Positions 9,294 through 17,934 are shown, counted from the first letter of the stretch. The stretch is DNA of 64,000 nucleotides from Bacillota bacterium (GCA_023410445.1 JAEYPT010000007.1:1-64000); one strand, 5' to 3'. Notes: generated by a model from the sequence alone, not told the origin. Numbers and translations are program-made.

Positions 9294-9394
9294 CTATATT
9301 TCGTGCTTTTCCGCGCCGCCCTCTCTGCATATTGGGAACCGCCGAGGTTGCCGGGAAGCGGCTTTGCGGGAAGAATGAAAAAAGGAGACTTTTC

Positions 9395-10120
9395 ATGAAA
9401 TCCTATACCATCCACTTGATCCGCCACGGGATTACAAAAGGAAACGAGGAAGGCCGCTACATCGGCCGGACCGATCTGCCGCTTAGCGAAAACGGCGTTT
9501 CTCAGCTGGAAAGGCTGCGCAGAGCAGGGGGGTACCCTGAGGCGCAGGCGTATTTCACCGGCCCGCAGAAGCGGTGCCTGGAGACATTGCGAACCCTGTA
9601 CCCGGAATCGAAGCCGATTGTAATCGACGATTTCCGCGAATGCGATTTCGGCGATTGGGAAGGGAAGACCGCGGAGGAGATCGCGGCCGGGGACAGTCGG
9701 TTTGCGGAATGGATTTCGGGCGGAAACGGCAAGATGACCCCGCCGCACGGTGAAGGCGGCGGAGCCTTTATGCAGCGTGTGTGCGCTTCTTTTGAAAAGG
9801 TGGCGGAGGGGATGATGCGCTCCGGCGTGACCTCGGCGGTTCTGGTGGCGCCCGGCGGCGCCCTGATGGCAATCCTTTCCGCCTACGGCCTGCCGCGGGC
9901 GAAGTTTTACGACTGGATGACGGAAAGCGGCACCGGCTATTCGGTGCGAATCATGCCGGAGCTGTGGATGCGTTCCATGGCGGCGGAGGTGTACTCCAAA
10001 ATTCCCGCCGTTGAGCCGGACCCGGAGGACAGCGGCCGCATCATCATCGACCTTGCCCGCAGGGCGGCGGACGAAGCATTTGGAACCGAAGAGACGGATT
10101 CGGACGAAACAGACCGATAA
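9395..10120 (+). CDS. Histidine phosphatase family protein
   Basis: A 241-residue member of the phosphoglycerate-mutase-like histidine phosphatases. The phosphohistidine motif is LIRHG near residue 9, and the second conserved region ECDFGDWEGKTAEEI follows, as in alpha-ribazole phosphatases and broad-specificity phosphatases. The C-terminal half has APGGALMAIL, where the usual second catalytic histidine context (sHGg) reads PGG, so the distal histidine appears to be missing; the activity may be altered. The start is the ATG at 9395 behind AAAGGAGAC. No cobalamin genes are nearby, so the substrate is unknown. Confidence 0.85.
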   Translation: MKSYTIHLIRHGITKGNEEGRYIGRTDLPLSENGVSQLERLRRAGGYPEAQAYFTGPQKRCLETLRTLYPESKPIVIDDFRECDFGDWEGKTAEEIAAGDSRFAEWISGGNGKMTPPHGEGGGAFMQRVCASFEKVAEGMMRSGVTSAVLVAPGGALMAILSAYGLPRAKFYDWMTESGTGYSVRIMPELWMRSMAAEVYSKIPAVEPDPEDSGRIIIDLARRAADEAFGTEETDSDETDR

Positions 10121-10127
10121 AAAACTC

Positions 10128-10156
10128 TTGACAAACGGAAAGACGGCTTCTATAAT
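10128..10156 (+). promoter_or_regulatory. Sigma-A promoter of the leucine T-box leader
   Basis: A consensus TTGACA (10128-10133) and TATAAT (10151-10156) have a 17-base spacer, directly before the T-box leader of leuA. Confidence 0.9.
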
Positions 10157-10162
10157 AGTACC

Positions 10163-10440
10163 AAATTGAATTGGAACAAGCGATGAAGGGAATAAGGCAG
10201 AATCCCGAATGCTTCAGAGAGTCGGCGGATGGTGCGAGTCGGCGGTTCGGTTTTTGCGTATAGCTCATCCCTGAGCTTCCGGTCTCGATGGCAACGTTAG
10301 AGACGGACGCAGCGGCAGCGTTATTGGCCGGGGCCTTGTTAGAGGTCGCTGAGGGCTCTTTGCCGAGCCGAATTTTTGGGTGGTACCGCGAAAGCAATTT
10401 CGCCCCGAATACAGTGAAAACTGTATTCGGGGCTTTTTTG
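10163..10440 (+). ncRNA. T-box leader (leucine), controls leuAB
   Basis: The conserved T-box GGGTGGTACCGCG lies at 10378-10390, and a terminator stem (10403-10414 with 10421-10432, then TTTTTT) follows. Upstream, a stem I-like region has an AGAGAG loop and GGTGCGAG. The probable specifier is CTC (leucine) at 10264-10266, followed by ATCCCTGAG as in other T-box specifier loops. Uncharged tRNA-Leu should stabilise the antiterminator and allow leuA expression, which fits the downstream genes. Confidence 0.93.
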
Positions 10441-10478
10441 TTTTTCTTTATTTTATATCTGTAAAGGAGCTGTTTTCA

Positions 10479-12188
10479 ATGTATGAAGGAAGCAGAAAGT
10501 ACATTCCGTTTCAGCCGGTCTCTTTGCCCGACCGCACCTGGCCGGACCGCGTAATCGACCGGGCTCCGGTCTGGTGCAGCGTCGACCTGCGCGACGGCAA
10601 CCAGGCGCTGGTGGACCCGATGAATCTGGAGGAAAAGCTTCTGTTCTTTAAAACGCTGGTTGAAATCGGCTTCAAGGAAATTGAGGTCGGCTTCCCCTCC
10701 GCTTCGGAGACGGAATATGAGATTCTCCGCGCGCTGATTGACCGGAACCTGATTCCGGACGACGTGACCGTTCAGGTGCTGGTACAGGCGCGTGAGCACC
10801 TGATCCGGAAAACCTTCGAGGCTATTCAGGGCGCGAAGCATGTCGTCCTGCACTTCTACAACTCCACTTCGACCCTGCAGCGCAAAATCGTGTTTCAAAC
10901 CGATATGCAGGGCGTGACCGACATTGCCGTGAACGCCGCGAAGCTGATCCGCCAGCTGACGGAAGAGGAAGTACGCCGGAGCGGCGCGGATATCCGCTAC
11001 GAATATTCACCGGAGAGCTTTTCCGGAACGGAGATCGACAATTCTGTTCTGATCTGCGAAAAGGTGATGGAGGTGCTGGAGCCGACGCCGGAGCACAAGC
11101 TGATTCTGAATCTTCCGAACACGGTGGAGATGTGCACGCCGAACTGCTATGCTGACCAGATTGAATATTTCCTGCGCCACATTCCAAATCGCGATAGTAT
11201 TGTTCTGAGTGTCCACCCGCACAACGACCGCGGAACGGCGACCGCCGCGACGGAACTGAGCCTGATGGCCGGGGCTGAGCGCGTGGAGGGAACCCTGTTT
11301 GGCAACGGCGAGCGCACCGGCAACGCGGATATCATGGTGGTAGCCATGAACATGTACTCACAGGGGATCGACCCGAAGCTGGACTTTTCTCATATGGGTG
11401 CAATTCGTGCGATGTATGAGAAATGCACGAAGATGCACGTGCATGAACGCCATCCCTACGCGGGCGATTTGGTGTTTACGGCGTTCTCCGGTTCGCATCA
11501 GGATGCGATCAACAAGGGAAGTGCCTACATGAAGAGCGGCGCGACGGAGTACTGGGAGGTGCCCTATCTGCCAATCGATCCGGCGGACGTGGGCCGAGAA
11601 TATGAACCGGTCATCCGCATCAACAGCCAGTCCGGCAAGGGCGGCGCGGCCTTCGTCATTCAGCAGGTTTCCGGCTTTGAGCTTCCAAAGGCGATGCATC
11701 CGGAGTTCGGTGCGATGGTCAAGGCGGCCTGCGATGAAGCTGGCCGCGAGCTGAAAGCCGAAGAGGTCTACGCGATTTTTCAGAAGAACTATCTGGAAGT
11801 CAGCAAGCCGTACGACCTCAAGAAGTACCGCCTGCACGACGAAAGCGAGGACACCGGTGAAACTCAGGTACGCTTCGAGGGAGTCATCCGCTTCCGGAAC
11901 GAGGATCACGCAGTTGAAGGGATCGGGAACGGCCCGATCAGTGCGTTCTTCCACGCACTGCGCTCCGTCGGCATCACGGATTACCGGTTTGTGACCTACC
12001 GTGAAAACGCGATCTCCGAGGGCGCAGACTCCAAGGCGGTTTCCTATATTCATCTGACCGCGCCGGACGGGAGCCCGGCGTTTGGAATCGGGATCGACAG
12101 CAACATCAGCCTCGCGTCCATCAAGGGCGTTATCTGCGCGATCAACCGCGCCGAGGCAAAGAAAAATGAAAGGCAGGCGTCGGTATGA
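10479..12188 (+). CDS. leuA: 2-isopropylmalate synthase (long form)
   Basis: LeuA condenses acetyl-CoA with 2-oxoisovalerate in the first committed step of leucine synthesis. The protein is 569 residues, the long type with an N-terminal extension before the TIM barrel. The barrel shows DLRDGNQAL near residue 40 and HPHNDRGTA with metal-binding histidines. The C-terminal LeuA dimer domain, where leucine feedback binds, is present (about residues 440-560). The ATG at 10479 follows AAAGGAG. It is coupled to leuB through a 4-base overlap. leuC and leuD are not in this window. Confidence 0.95.
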   Translation: MYEGSRKYIPFQPVSLPDRTWPDRVIDRAPVWCSVDLRDGNQALVDPMNLEEKLLFFKTLVEIGFKEIEVGFPSASETEYEILRALIDRNLIPDDVTVQVLVQAREHLIRKTFEAIQGAKHVVLHFYNSTSTLQRKIVFQTDMQGVTDIAVNAAKLIRQLTEEEVRRSGADIRYEYSPESFSGTEIDNSVLICEKVMEVLEPTPEHKLILNLPNTVEMCTPNCYADQIEYFLRHIPNRDSIVLSVHPHNDRGTATAATELSLMAGAERVEGTLFGNGERTGNADIMVVAMNMYSQGIDPKLDFSHMGAIRAMYEKCTKMHVHERHPYAGDLVFTAFSGSHQDAINKGSAYMKSGATEYWEVPYLPIDPADVGREYEPVIRINSQSGKGGAAFVIQQVSGFELPKAMHPEFGAMVKAACDEAGRELKAEEVYAIFQKNYLEVSKPYDLKKYRLHDESEDTGETQVRFEGVIRFRNEDHAVEGIGNGPISAFFHALRSVGITDYRFVTYRENAISEGADSKAVSYIHLTAPDGSPAFGIGIDSNISLASIKGVICAINRAEAKKNERQASV

Positions 12189-13258
12189 AACGCTATCACA
12201 TTGTATTGCTCAAAGGAGACGGCATCGGCCCGGAAATCGTCACACAGGCGGCGCGCGTTCTGGAAATGACCGGTAAAAAGTATGGCTTCGGTGTGGATTT
12301 TGAGGAAGCCCTGCTGGGCGGCACCGCCATCGATGCAACGGGCGTACCCTTGCCCCCAAAGACAGTGGAAAAGTGCAAAGCAGCCGATTCTACACTGCTC
12401 GGCGCGGTCGGTGGCCCCAAATGGGACGGCATGCCCGGTGACCTGAGGCCGGAAGCGGGCCTCCTCGGCATCCGCAGCGCGCTCGGCCTGTTCGCAAACC
12501 TACGCCCCGCCGTCATTTTCGACCGGCTCCGCGGTGCTTCTCCGCTCAAAGATGAAATCATCGGCGAAAAGCTGGATATCATGATCGTCCGTGAGCTGAC
12601 TGGCGGCATCTACTTCGGAAAACGCGGCCGCGAGACTGTGGACGGCGTGGAATCGGCATTCGATACGGAGCGGTATTCCGAACCGGAGATCGCGCGGATC
12701 GCGCGCGTTGGCTTCCGTATGGCGCAGAAGCGCGCGGGCCGCCTGTGCAGCGTGGATAAGGCGAACGTGCTGGAATCCTCGCGTCTATGGAGGAAAACCG
12801 TGGAGCGCATTGGCAAAGAGGAATTCCCGGAGGTGGAGCTTTCCCACCTGTATGTGGATAATTGCGCGATGCAGCTGGTGCGCAACCCGAAGCAGTTCGA
12901 CGTTATCGTCACCTCAAATATGTTCGGCGACATTCTTTCCGATGAGGCTTCCATGATCAGCGGGTCCATCGGCATGCTGGCCTCCGCAAGCCTTGGCGCG
13001 GGAAAAGAGGGTCTGTATGAGCCGGTGCATGGTTCGGCGCCCGATATCGCCGGAACAGGCGCGGCAAACCCCCTGGCAACCATTCTTTCCGCCGCCATGA
13101 TGCTTCGGTATTCCCTCGATGAGCCGGAAGCGGCTGGCGCCATCGAAGCAGCGGTTACGAAGGCGCTGGAAACGGTCCGTACGCCAGATATTTACACACC
13201 CGGCACCCGGAAGGTTGGGTGTGTGGAAATGGGCGACACCGTCTGCGCTCTCCTGTAA
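12185..13258 (+). CDS. leuB: 3-isopropylmalate dehydrogenase
   Basis: LeuB oxidises and decarboxylates 3-isopropylmalate with NAD+. The 357-residue protein has the family features GDGIGPEIV at the N-terminus, a run of arginines around RELTGGIYFGKRG, and the metal-binding region SNMFGDILSDEAS. GSAPDIAGTGAANPLA near the C-terminus is the NAD-binding loop. It overlaps leuA by 4 bases and shares its T-box control. Confidence 0.96.
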   Translation: MKRYHIVLLKGDGIGPEIVTQAARVLEMTGKKYGFGVDFEEALLGGTAIDATGVPLPPKTVEKCKAADSTLLGAVGGPKWDGMPGDLRPEAGLLGIRSALGLFANLRPAVIFDRLRGASPLKDEIIGEKLDIMIVRELTGGIYFGKRGRETVDGVESAFDTERYSEPEIARIARVGFRMAQKRAGRLCSVDKANVLESSRLWRKTVERIGKEEFPEVELSHLYVDNCAMQLVRNPKQFDVIVTSNMFGDILSDEASMISGSIGMLASASLGAGKEGLYEPVHGSAPDIAGTGAANPLATILSAAMMLRYSLDEPEAAGAIEAAVTKALETVRTPDIYTPGTRKVGCVEMGDTVCALL

Positions 13259-13322
13259 CACAAATAATACCCGCTTTCAAAAGGCGTTCCCCAAAAAGTG
13301 TATTCTAGTTCTCCACCGATTT

Positions 13323-13352
13323 GCCGCAGGATTCTCAGTCCTGCGGCTTTTC
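13323..13352 (+). terminator. Rho-independent terminator after leuB
   Basis: Stem GCCGCAGGA/TCCTGCGGC (13323-13347) followed by TTTTCC ends the leuAB transcript. Confidence 0.8.
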
Positions 13353-13379
13353 CTATGCTCTAAACCCTGCCGGTAAAAT

Positions 13380-13583
13380 TAAAGTAAACGGTCCACCTGT
13401 TGGGTGTAATAATACTTCTTGCACGACGCAAGAAGTATTCGCTTGCAATTAGCTATTTTTACATTAGCAGAAAAAATCCTTCTGTTTGTGTATCAAAATT
13501 GAGTCAGGTAACAAATTATGAAATGTGAATTTTTTGTGAACTATTTGTTAACTCATTGAACGTTTGCATGAAAAATTCGATAA
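13380..13583. other. AT-rich non-coding stretch with a perfect hairpin
   Basis: No gene is visible in this stretch. It holds a perfect 12-base inverted repeat AATACTTCTTGC/GCAAGAAGTATT (13411-13439, 5-base loop) without a following T-run, so it is not an ordinary terminator. A short frame opens at ATG 13568 (MKNSIRKIVSYKFLMHFL) and stops after 18 codons. It resembles the start of a signal peptide and may be the displaced 5' end of the next, broken reading frame. Confidence 0.4.
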
Positions 13584-13931
13584 GAAAATTGTAAGCTACA
13601 AATTCCTCATGCACTTTTTATAAGTATCGGCCCTGGTTCGAAATGGCAGACCTATACTTACGTCTATCATAATGGGGGGCCACTTGAAAGCAATACTACT
13701 GATGTTCGTGGTTTGGATACTCCGCGAAATATAGACGCAACCGATGTTTCTCAATATTACTATGATTATCAGGATAAAACTAATCATTATCATTGTTTTT
13801 GTCTGGTGTACGACCTTGATCAAAACAGTTTTCTGGATTTCTGTAGCTTGCTGAACGGTTATTACAGCAGCCAAGCTACCGCTAACCGCGAAGAAGTAGA
13901 ATCCATGAATATTACACAAACCTTATTTTAA
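13584..13931 (+). pseudogene. Probable gene fragment, unknown
   Basis: An open frame runs from the stop at 13581 to 13931 with no good start in its first half: the first usable start is the TTG at 13713, giving 72 residues, with no ribosome site. The frame reads sensibly before that TTG (about 43 more residues, including GSKWQTYTYVYHNGG), so it looks like the remnant of a longer gene that lost its 5' end or was frameshifted. It is rich in Tyr, Asn and Asp. I do not recognise the family. It ends 22 bases before the next gene and shares its AT-rich composition. Confidence 0.45.
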
Positions 13932-13953
13932 GATCAATTGGAGTACTAACTTT

Positions 13954-14823
13954 ATGATTCTATCGCATGACATTAGGAACATTTTTTCTACATATTTACA
14001 GTCTGGGCAAAATTGGGATTCCATGACCGATGATGAGCGGGAAGCACAGGTATGGACCCGAATTCCTACAGTCAAGAGTTCAGTACAACCTGCCAAACCC
14101 CAAGTGCCGGTGCAAATCGACCATCTTTCATACAGTAGCGGAAGTAGTAGTAGTGGCAGTTACTCCAATTATGTTCAGAGTGAACTTTCGTCTGCATGTA
14201 CACAATTGGATTTTTGTGAAAACAATGCGGAAAACTTGAAAAATGCTGTGCTCGCCTTGCAGAACCGGGAACAACTTGCACAGGATCCGTCTCTTTCGAA
14301 GGATGAGCGGGAGGCAAATTCGCAATATGCAAGCGTTATCCATCAATGGATTGTAAATCAAAATGCTTGGGTGGACAAAGCAGGGACTTCTTTTTCGGAC
14401 CATCCGGAGCTTCTTCTCAATTTGGAGCATTCTGGATATACTGGTGAAAACGCGCAACAAGCCACCACATATGTGCTTCAGTATCTAAGCAATATGTTTT
14501 CTTCCGTGACACCAGAAGAGTATGGGCTAAAGGGCTTTGCTGAAATGACCAGCGGACAGATGCTGGGTGCGCTGAATCAGTACGAGGGCGTTCTTGGAAA
14601 GTTCACGGATCAGATTTCTGCCCAGTGCAGCCCGGTCATTAATCCCTACAAAAGCTGGGAGGAATCTCCGAAGGAAATGGACGACTGGATTCTCCGGATG
14701 TTCGGTAAACAATACGGGCTTGACCCAAAATATACCCCGTATAGCGTTGCCCTTACCACGGACCTTACAGATCCTCCGAAATGGATGTACCACATGTTCA
14801 ATTCTCTCGATATCAAAGTATAA
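13954..14823 (+). CDS. Hypothetical protein, orphan in AT-rich island
   Basis: A 289-residue soluble protein of unknown family. It has a Ser/Gly-rich stretch near residues 61-72, then mostly predicted helices with many glutamines and asparagines, and a tryptophan-rich C-terminus (KSWEESPKEMDDWILRMFGKQYG). No signal peptide or membrane segment is visible. The ATG is preceded by TTGGAG. Composition and codon use are more AT-rich than the leu genes or rsmA, and it follows a broken reading frame, so recent acquisition is likely. A strong terminator follows. Confidence 0.6.
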   Translation: MILSHDIRNIFSTYLQSGQNWDSMTDDEREAQVWTRIPTVKSSVQPAKPQVPVQIDHLSYSSGSSSSGSYSNYVQSELSSACTQLDFCENNAENLKNAVLALQNREQLAQDPSLSKDEREANSQYASVIHQWIVNQNAWVDKAGTSFSDHPELLLNLEHSGYTGENAQQATTYVLQYLSNMFSSVTPEEYGLKGFAEMTSGQMLGALNQYEGVLGKFTDQISAQCSPVINPYKSWEESPKEMDDWILRMFGKQYGLDPKYTPYSVALTTDLTDPPKWMYHMFNSLDIKV

Positions 14824-14864
14824 TTCTGTCTTTATTCGTTTTTGCGAGTTCAGTTATAACTTAG

Positions 14865-14904
14865 GGGGCAACTACAAAGAACATTTGTAGTTGCCCCATC
14901 TTTT
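14865..14904 (+). terminator. Rho-independent terminator after the orphan gene
   Basis: A perfect 14-base-pair stem GGGGCAACTACAAA (14865-14878) with its complement at 14884-14897, then ATCTTTT. Confidence 0.85.
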
Positions 14905-14990
14905 AATGCCCTATCGGACATCATTTCGCTTACAATAAATAATTTTGTGAGAAAATCCTTATTGGAGGATTACTAAGAAGCTGGCCGTTT

Positions 14991-15479
14991 TTAATATCCG
15001 AACTTACCGGCCAGAGATTCGTCGTTTTCCACCCAATCGTCAACGTTCGTGACCGTGAATTCTGTTTTACTGTTTCGGGCGATCACCCGCACAATGCCCG
15101 CATTGATAATCAGGCGCTTGCACATGGAGCAGGGAGCCGGATGCTCCACGTATTCCCCGGAGGCTGCGCTCTTGCCGACGAGGTATAGTGTCGAACCGAT
15201 CATGTCGTTGCGCGCGGCGCTGATGATGGCGTTCATCTCGGCGTGAACGGAGCGGCACAGCTCATAGCGCTCTCCGCGCGGTACGTTGAGACTTTCCCGC
15301 ACGCATACGCCGGTGTCCATGCAGTTTTTCCGGCCGCGTGGAGCACCGGTGTAGCCGGAGGAAACAATCTCGTCGTGGTTGACGATAATCGCGCCGAAGT
15401 TTCGCCGCAGGCAGGTGCCGCGTTCAGAAACAGTTTCAGCGATATCAAGGTAGTAGTTTGTTTTGTCGGTGCGGTTCAT
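14991..15479 (-). CDS. Deoxycytidylate (dCMP) deaminase family protein
   Basis: A 162-residue zinc-dependent deaminase. The catalytic motif HAEMN (with the proton-shuttling Glu) and the zinc motif PCSMC are intact. The N-terminal region with GTCLRRNFGAIIV and GYTGAPRG matches ComEB/dCMP deaminases, which convert dCMP to dUMP for thymidylate synthesis. The ATG at 15479 is followed by MNRTDKTNYYLDIA. It is transcribed alone and divergently from rsmA. Confidence 0.9.
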   Translation of the reverse strand: MNRTDKTNYYLDIAETVSERGTCLRRNFGAIIVNHDEIVSSGYTGAPRGRKNCMDTGVCVRESLNVPRGERYELCRSVHAEMNAIISAARNDMIGSTLYLVGKSAASGEYVEHPAPCSMCKRLIINAGIVRVIARNSKTEFTVTNVDDWVENDESLAGKFGY

Positions 15480-15497
15480 TCGGATACCCTCCAGCTA

Positions 15498-15553
15498 AGA
15501 ACCTGTATTCACAATTCATGCCACAGATCGGCGGCAATTATTTCGCAGGTTCT
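15498..15553 (+). repeat. MITE-like element, copy 1
   Basis: A 56-base segment bounded by 8-base inverted ends AGAACCTG and CAGGTTCT. Its left 17 bases, AGAACCTGTATTCACAA, reappear exactly, in inverted orientation, at 27610-27626, where the same inverted ends bound a 35-base segment. It carries no gene and may be a decayed mobile element. Confidence 0.5.
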
Positions 15554-15642
15554 AAATTCATGGTTTTCAAATAGTATTCTTCTTCGGGGTATGCTATAAT
15601 AACGTCAGATTAGGGCCATGGCCTGAACGCGGAGGTAAATGT

Positions 15643-16515
15643 ATGGATTTGTCGGATCTTTCCACCATTCGGGCGGTGCTTGCCCGGCACGGTTTTCGGT
15701 TTTCCAAGTCGCTGGGGCAGAATTTTCTCATCGACCCGGCGGTGTGTCCGCGTATGGCGGAGCTTTGCGGGGCCGGGCCGGAAACCGGGGTATTGGAAAT
15801 CGGGCCGGGCATCGGGGTGTTGACGGCGGAGCTTGCGAAGCGCGGCGCCAAGGTCGCCGCCGTGGAGCTGGATGAAAGCCTGCTGCCGGTCCTGAGCGAA
15901 ACGCTGGCGGAATACCCGAACGTAAAGGTCATAACGGGAGATGTATTGAAGCTGGACCTTGCAGCGCTCATCCAAGAGGAGTTCAGCGGGCGGGACGTTG
16001 TCATCTGCGCCAACCTGCCGTATTACATCACGTCCCCAGCCGTGATGCGCTTTTTGGAGGAGGGGCTGCCGATTTCCGCCGCGACCGTCATGGTGCAGAA
16101 GGAAGCCGCCGTTCGGTTCTGTGCTGAACCTGGTACCCGGGCCTGCGGGGCGGTCAGCGCGGCGATTCGGTACTACGCGGAGCCGAACATTCTGTTCGAC
16201 GTGCCGCGCGCCTGCTTTTATCCGCAGCCGAACGTAGATTCCGCCGTGATCCGGTTTGATCTTCTGCCCAAGCCGGGCGTGGAAGTAAAAGACCGGGATG
16301 CCTTTTTCGCCACGGTTAAGGCCGCGTTTGGGCAGAGGCGAAAAACCGTTTTAAACTCCGTTTCCGCGGGCCTGTCCCTGCCGAAGGGACAAGTTGCCGA
16401 AGCCCTTGCCGCGGCGGGCATTCCGTCCACGGCGCGCGCGGAGCAGCTAACGCTCGCGGAGCTTGGAAATTTATCGGACCGGCTGTGTTTGCTTCGGAAG
16501 GAGGAGCTTTCATGA
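15643..16515 (+). CDS. rsmA: 16S rRNA (adenine1518/1519-N6) dimethyltransferase
   Basis: RsmA (KsgA) dimethylates two adenosines near the 3' end of 16S rRNA during small-subunit maturation. The 290-residue protein shows the SAM-binding motif LEIGPGIGVLT and the catalytic NLPYYI motif, with SLGQNFLID at the N-terminus. The ATG at 15643 follows GGAGGTAA. A TATAAT at 15595-15600 is a likely -10 box. The stop overlaps the next small gene by an ATGA. Confidence 0.95.
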   Translation: MDLSDLSTIRAVLARHGFRFSKSLGQNFLIDPAVCPRMAELCGAGPETGVLEIGPGIGVLTAELAKRGAKVAAVELDESLLPVLSETLAEYPNVKVITGDVLKLDLAALIQEEFSGRDVVICANLPYYITSPAVMRFLEEGLPISAATVMVQKEAAVRFCAEPGTRACGAVSAAIRYYAEPNILFDVPRACFYPQPNVDSAVIRFDLLPKPGVEVKDRDAFFATVKAAFGQRRKTVLNSVSAGLSLPKGQVAEALAAAGIPSTARAEQLTLAELGNLSDRLCLLRKEELS

Positions 16516-16757
16516 GTGACGGAAAACTATCCGGTATCCTCTTCGACGTCGGCTTTGTTGCGGCTCTGGCCGCGATGGTTCTGGGGCCGATGGAAATCGA
16601 CAACTGGGCGCTGACGGCTGGTGTGATCGCCTGCTGCTTTGCGCTCGCTTCCATCGCGCTCGGCATGCAGTACTGGAACGATCTGGAACAGGACGACGGC
16701 CGGAATCTGTCCGAAGTTCCGGAGGAAGCGGGAACGGCGGAGCCGGTCAGTAAATAA
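16512..16757 (+). CDS. Small membrane protein, unknown
   Basis: An 81-residue protein with two hydrophobic segments (about residues 8-27 and 33-52) and an acidic tail. It begins at ATG 16512 within the rsmA stop (ATGA overlap) behind AAGGAGGAG, so it is translationally coupled to rsmA. No family is recognised. Its end overlaps the convergent methyltransferase-like gene by 11 bases. Confidence 0.7.
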   Translation: MSDGKLSGILFDVGFVAALAAMVLGPMEIDNWALTAGVIACCFALASIALGMQYWNDLEQDDGRNLSEVPEEAGTAEPVSK

Positions 16758-17934
16758 TCGCGCCGTATTTCGCGGCCAGCGGCTCGGCGCTTTTCCGGTC
16801 CTCCAGTGCGGAGGAATCGATGATCAACCGACCCTGAAAATAGCGGAGCGCCGCGTCCAGAACGGTGAGCCCGTCCGCCCGAACGGCAATGGGCAGACGG
16901 GTCATTGCGCTGTGCTGCCCGAGCAGCACAGCGTCGGCAACGCAGGTAACCTCCACCAGAGCGGCAGAAACACGCTCGTCGTCCAAGTCGATCAGGTCGT
17001 CGCCGAGCGAGCTGGTGCAGGTGATCGGTTCGCTGAATGTGAGGTCGTCCTCCAGAAAGAACGCCTCGCTTTCAATCGCCGCGGCGTAGCAATCCGGTTC
17101 CTCCGGAATCTGCGGCGGGCCGAATTCACTCAGAACGCCGCCAAGCGCGCGGATATGTTCCGGGGTGGTGCCAAGCCCGCCGCCCGCGATGCGGACTCCC
17201 GCGCCGAACAGTTCGCGCGCGGCTTCGGCATAGGCTGCGGGAGAGAGGTCCTTTTCCGCGTCTGCCCGAAGAATCAGCGGGACCTTCGCGTGCGGATACA
17301 CTTCCTGAACGGCGTCGATGAGCGTGTCATCCGCCAACGAGCCGTTCAGTCCGACCGCGTCCGCGCCCATAGCCTGCAGCGTGATGAGGGCGGGAAGAAA
17401 AGCCCCGCCGGAAAGGGTGCGACCGCTCCGGTCGACAGCAATGTCAGCGAACACGGGCAGATCGGTTGTCCGCGCGGCGAGAAGGGCTGCCCGCAGGTCC
17501 GCAAGGGAAGCCTGCCTTTCCAGCAGAAGAAAGTCCGCCCCGGCCTCGTCCAGCGCTCGGATCTGTTCCCGGTAAATGTCGAACAGATCGTCAAAATCCG
17601 CCTCTCCGAGCGGTGGCGGAAACAGTCCCGTCGGGCCGATCAGCGCTCCCACGGGGACGCCGCTTCCTTTTGCGGCGGAACGGGTCAGTTCCAGAAGACG
17701 GCGGTTCAGGTTGGCTGTTTCGTCTTCCAGTCCCACGGCGGAAAGGCAGATCCGGTTTGCCCCGAAGGTCGGCGCACAGACGGCCTGAGCTCCCGCCTCC
17801 AGAAATTCGCACACCGCCTGTTCCAGGGCGGCCGGATGCTCCGCGGCACGGAGCTCCGGAGACAATCCGTGTTCCGTGCCGCCGGGCTTTACGAAGCCAT
17901 CAAGCAAAAGGGGAAGCCGAAAAGGAAATTCCAT
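16747..17934 (-). CDS. Homocysteine S-methyltransferase-like protein lacking zinc ligands
   Basis: The protein is 395 residues. Residues 1-280 match the homocysteine methyltransferase barrel of MetH (PTFGANR, GPTG, GTTPEHIRALGG). In active enzymes the zinc ligands are a Cys in a GxNC motif and a Cys-Cys pair in GCCGTTP. Here these read GLNGS and GGLGTTP, so all three cysteines are gone. The last about 110 residues (VRADGLTVLDAALRYFQG, IIDSSALEDR) resemble part of a pterin-binding methyltransferase domain, also shortened. A direct methionine-forming reaction is unlikely; a structural, regulatory or altered activity is possible. A GTG at 17949 is an alternative start. It lies downstream of argS on the same strand. 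Confidence 0.75.
   Translation of the reverse strand: MEFPFRLPLLLDGFVKPGGTEHGLSPELRAAEHPAALEQAVCEFLEAGAQAVCAPTFGANRICLSAVGLEDETANLNRRLLELTRSAAKGSGVPVGALIGPTGLFPPPLGEADFDDLFDIYREQIRALDEAGADFLLLERQASLADLRAALLAARTTDLPVFADIAVDRSGRTLSGGAFLPALITLQAMGADAVGLNGSLADDTLIDAVQEVYPHAKVPLILRADAEKDLSPAAYAEAARELFGAGVRIAGGGLGTTPEHIRALGGVLSEFGPPQIPEEPDCYAAAIESEAFFLEDDLTFSEPITCTSSLGDDLIDLDDERVSAALVEVTCVADAVLLGQHSAMTRLPIAVRADGLTVLDAALRYFQGRLIIDSSALEDRKSAEPLAAKYGAIIY

Noticed and set aside
9217..9748. N-terminal extension of the Xre regulator to a start at 9748
   Set aside because: The extension is antisense to the phosphatase gene and crosses the regulator's own promoter; the ATG at 9217 has the ribosome site and starts the helix-turn-helix.
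10380..10478. Upstream start that would extend LeuA by 33 residues
   Set aside because: It begins inside the T-box terminator; the ATG at 10479 has its own AAAGGAG site.
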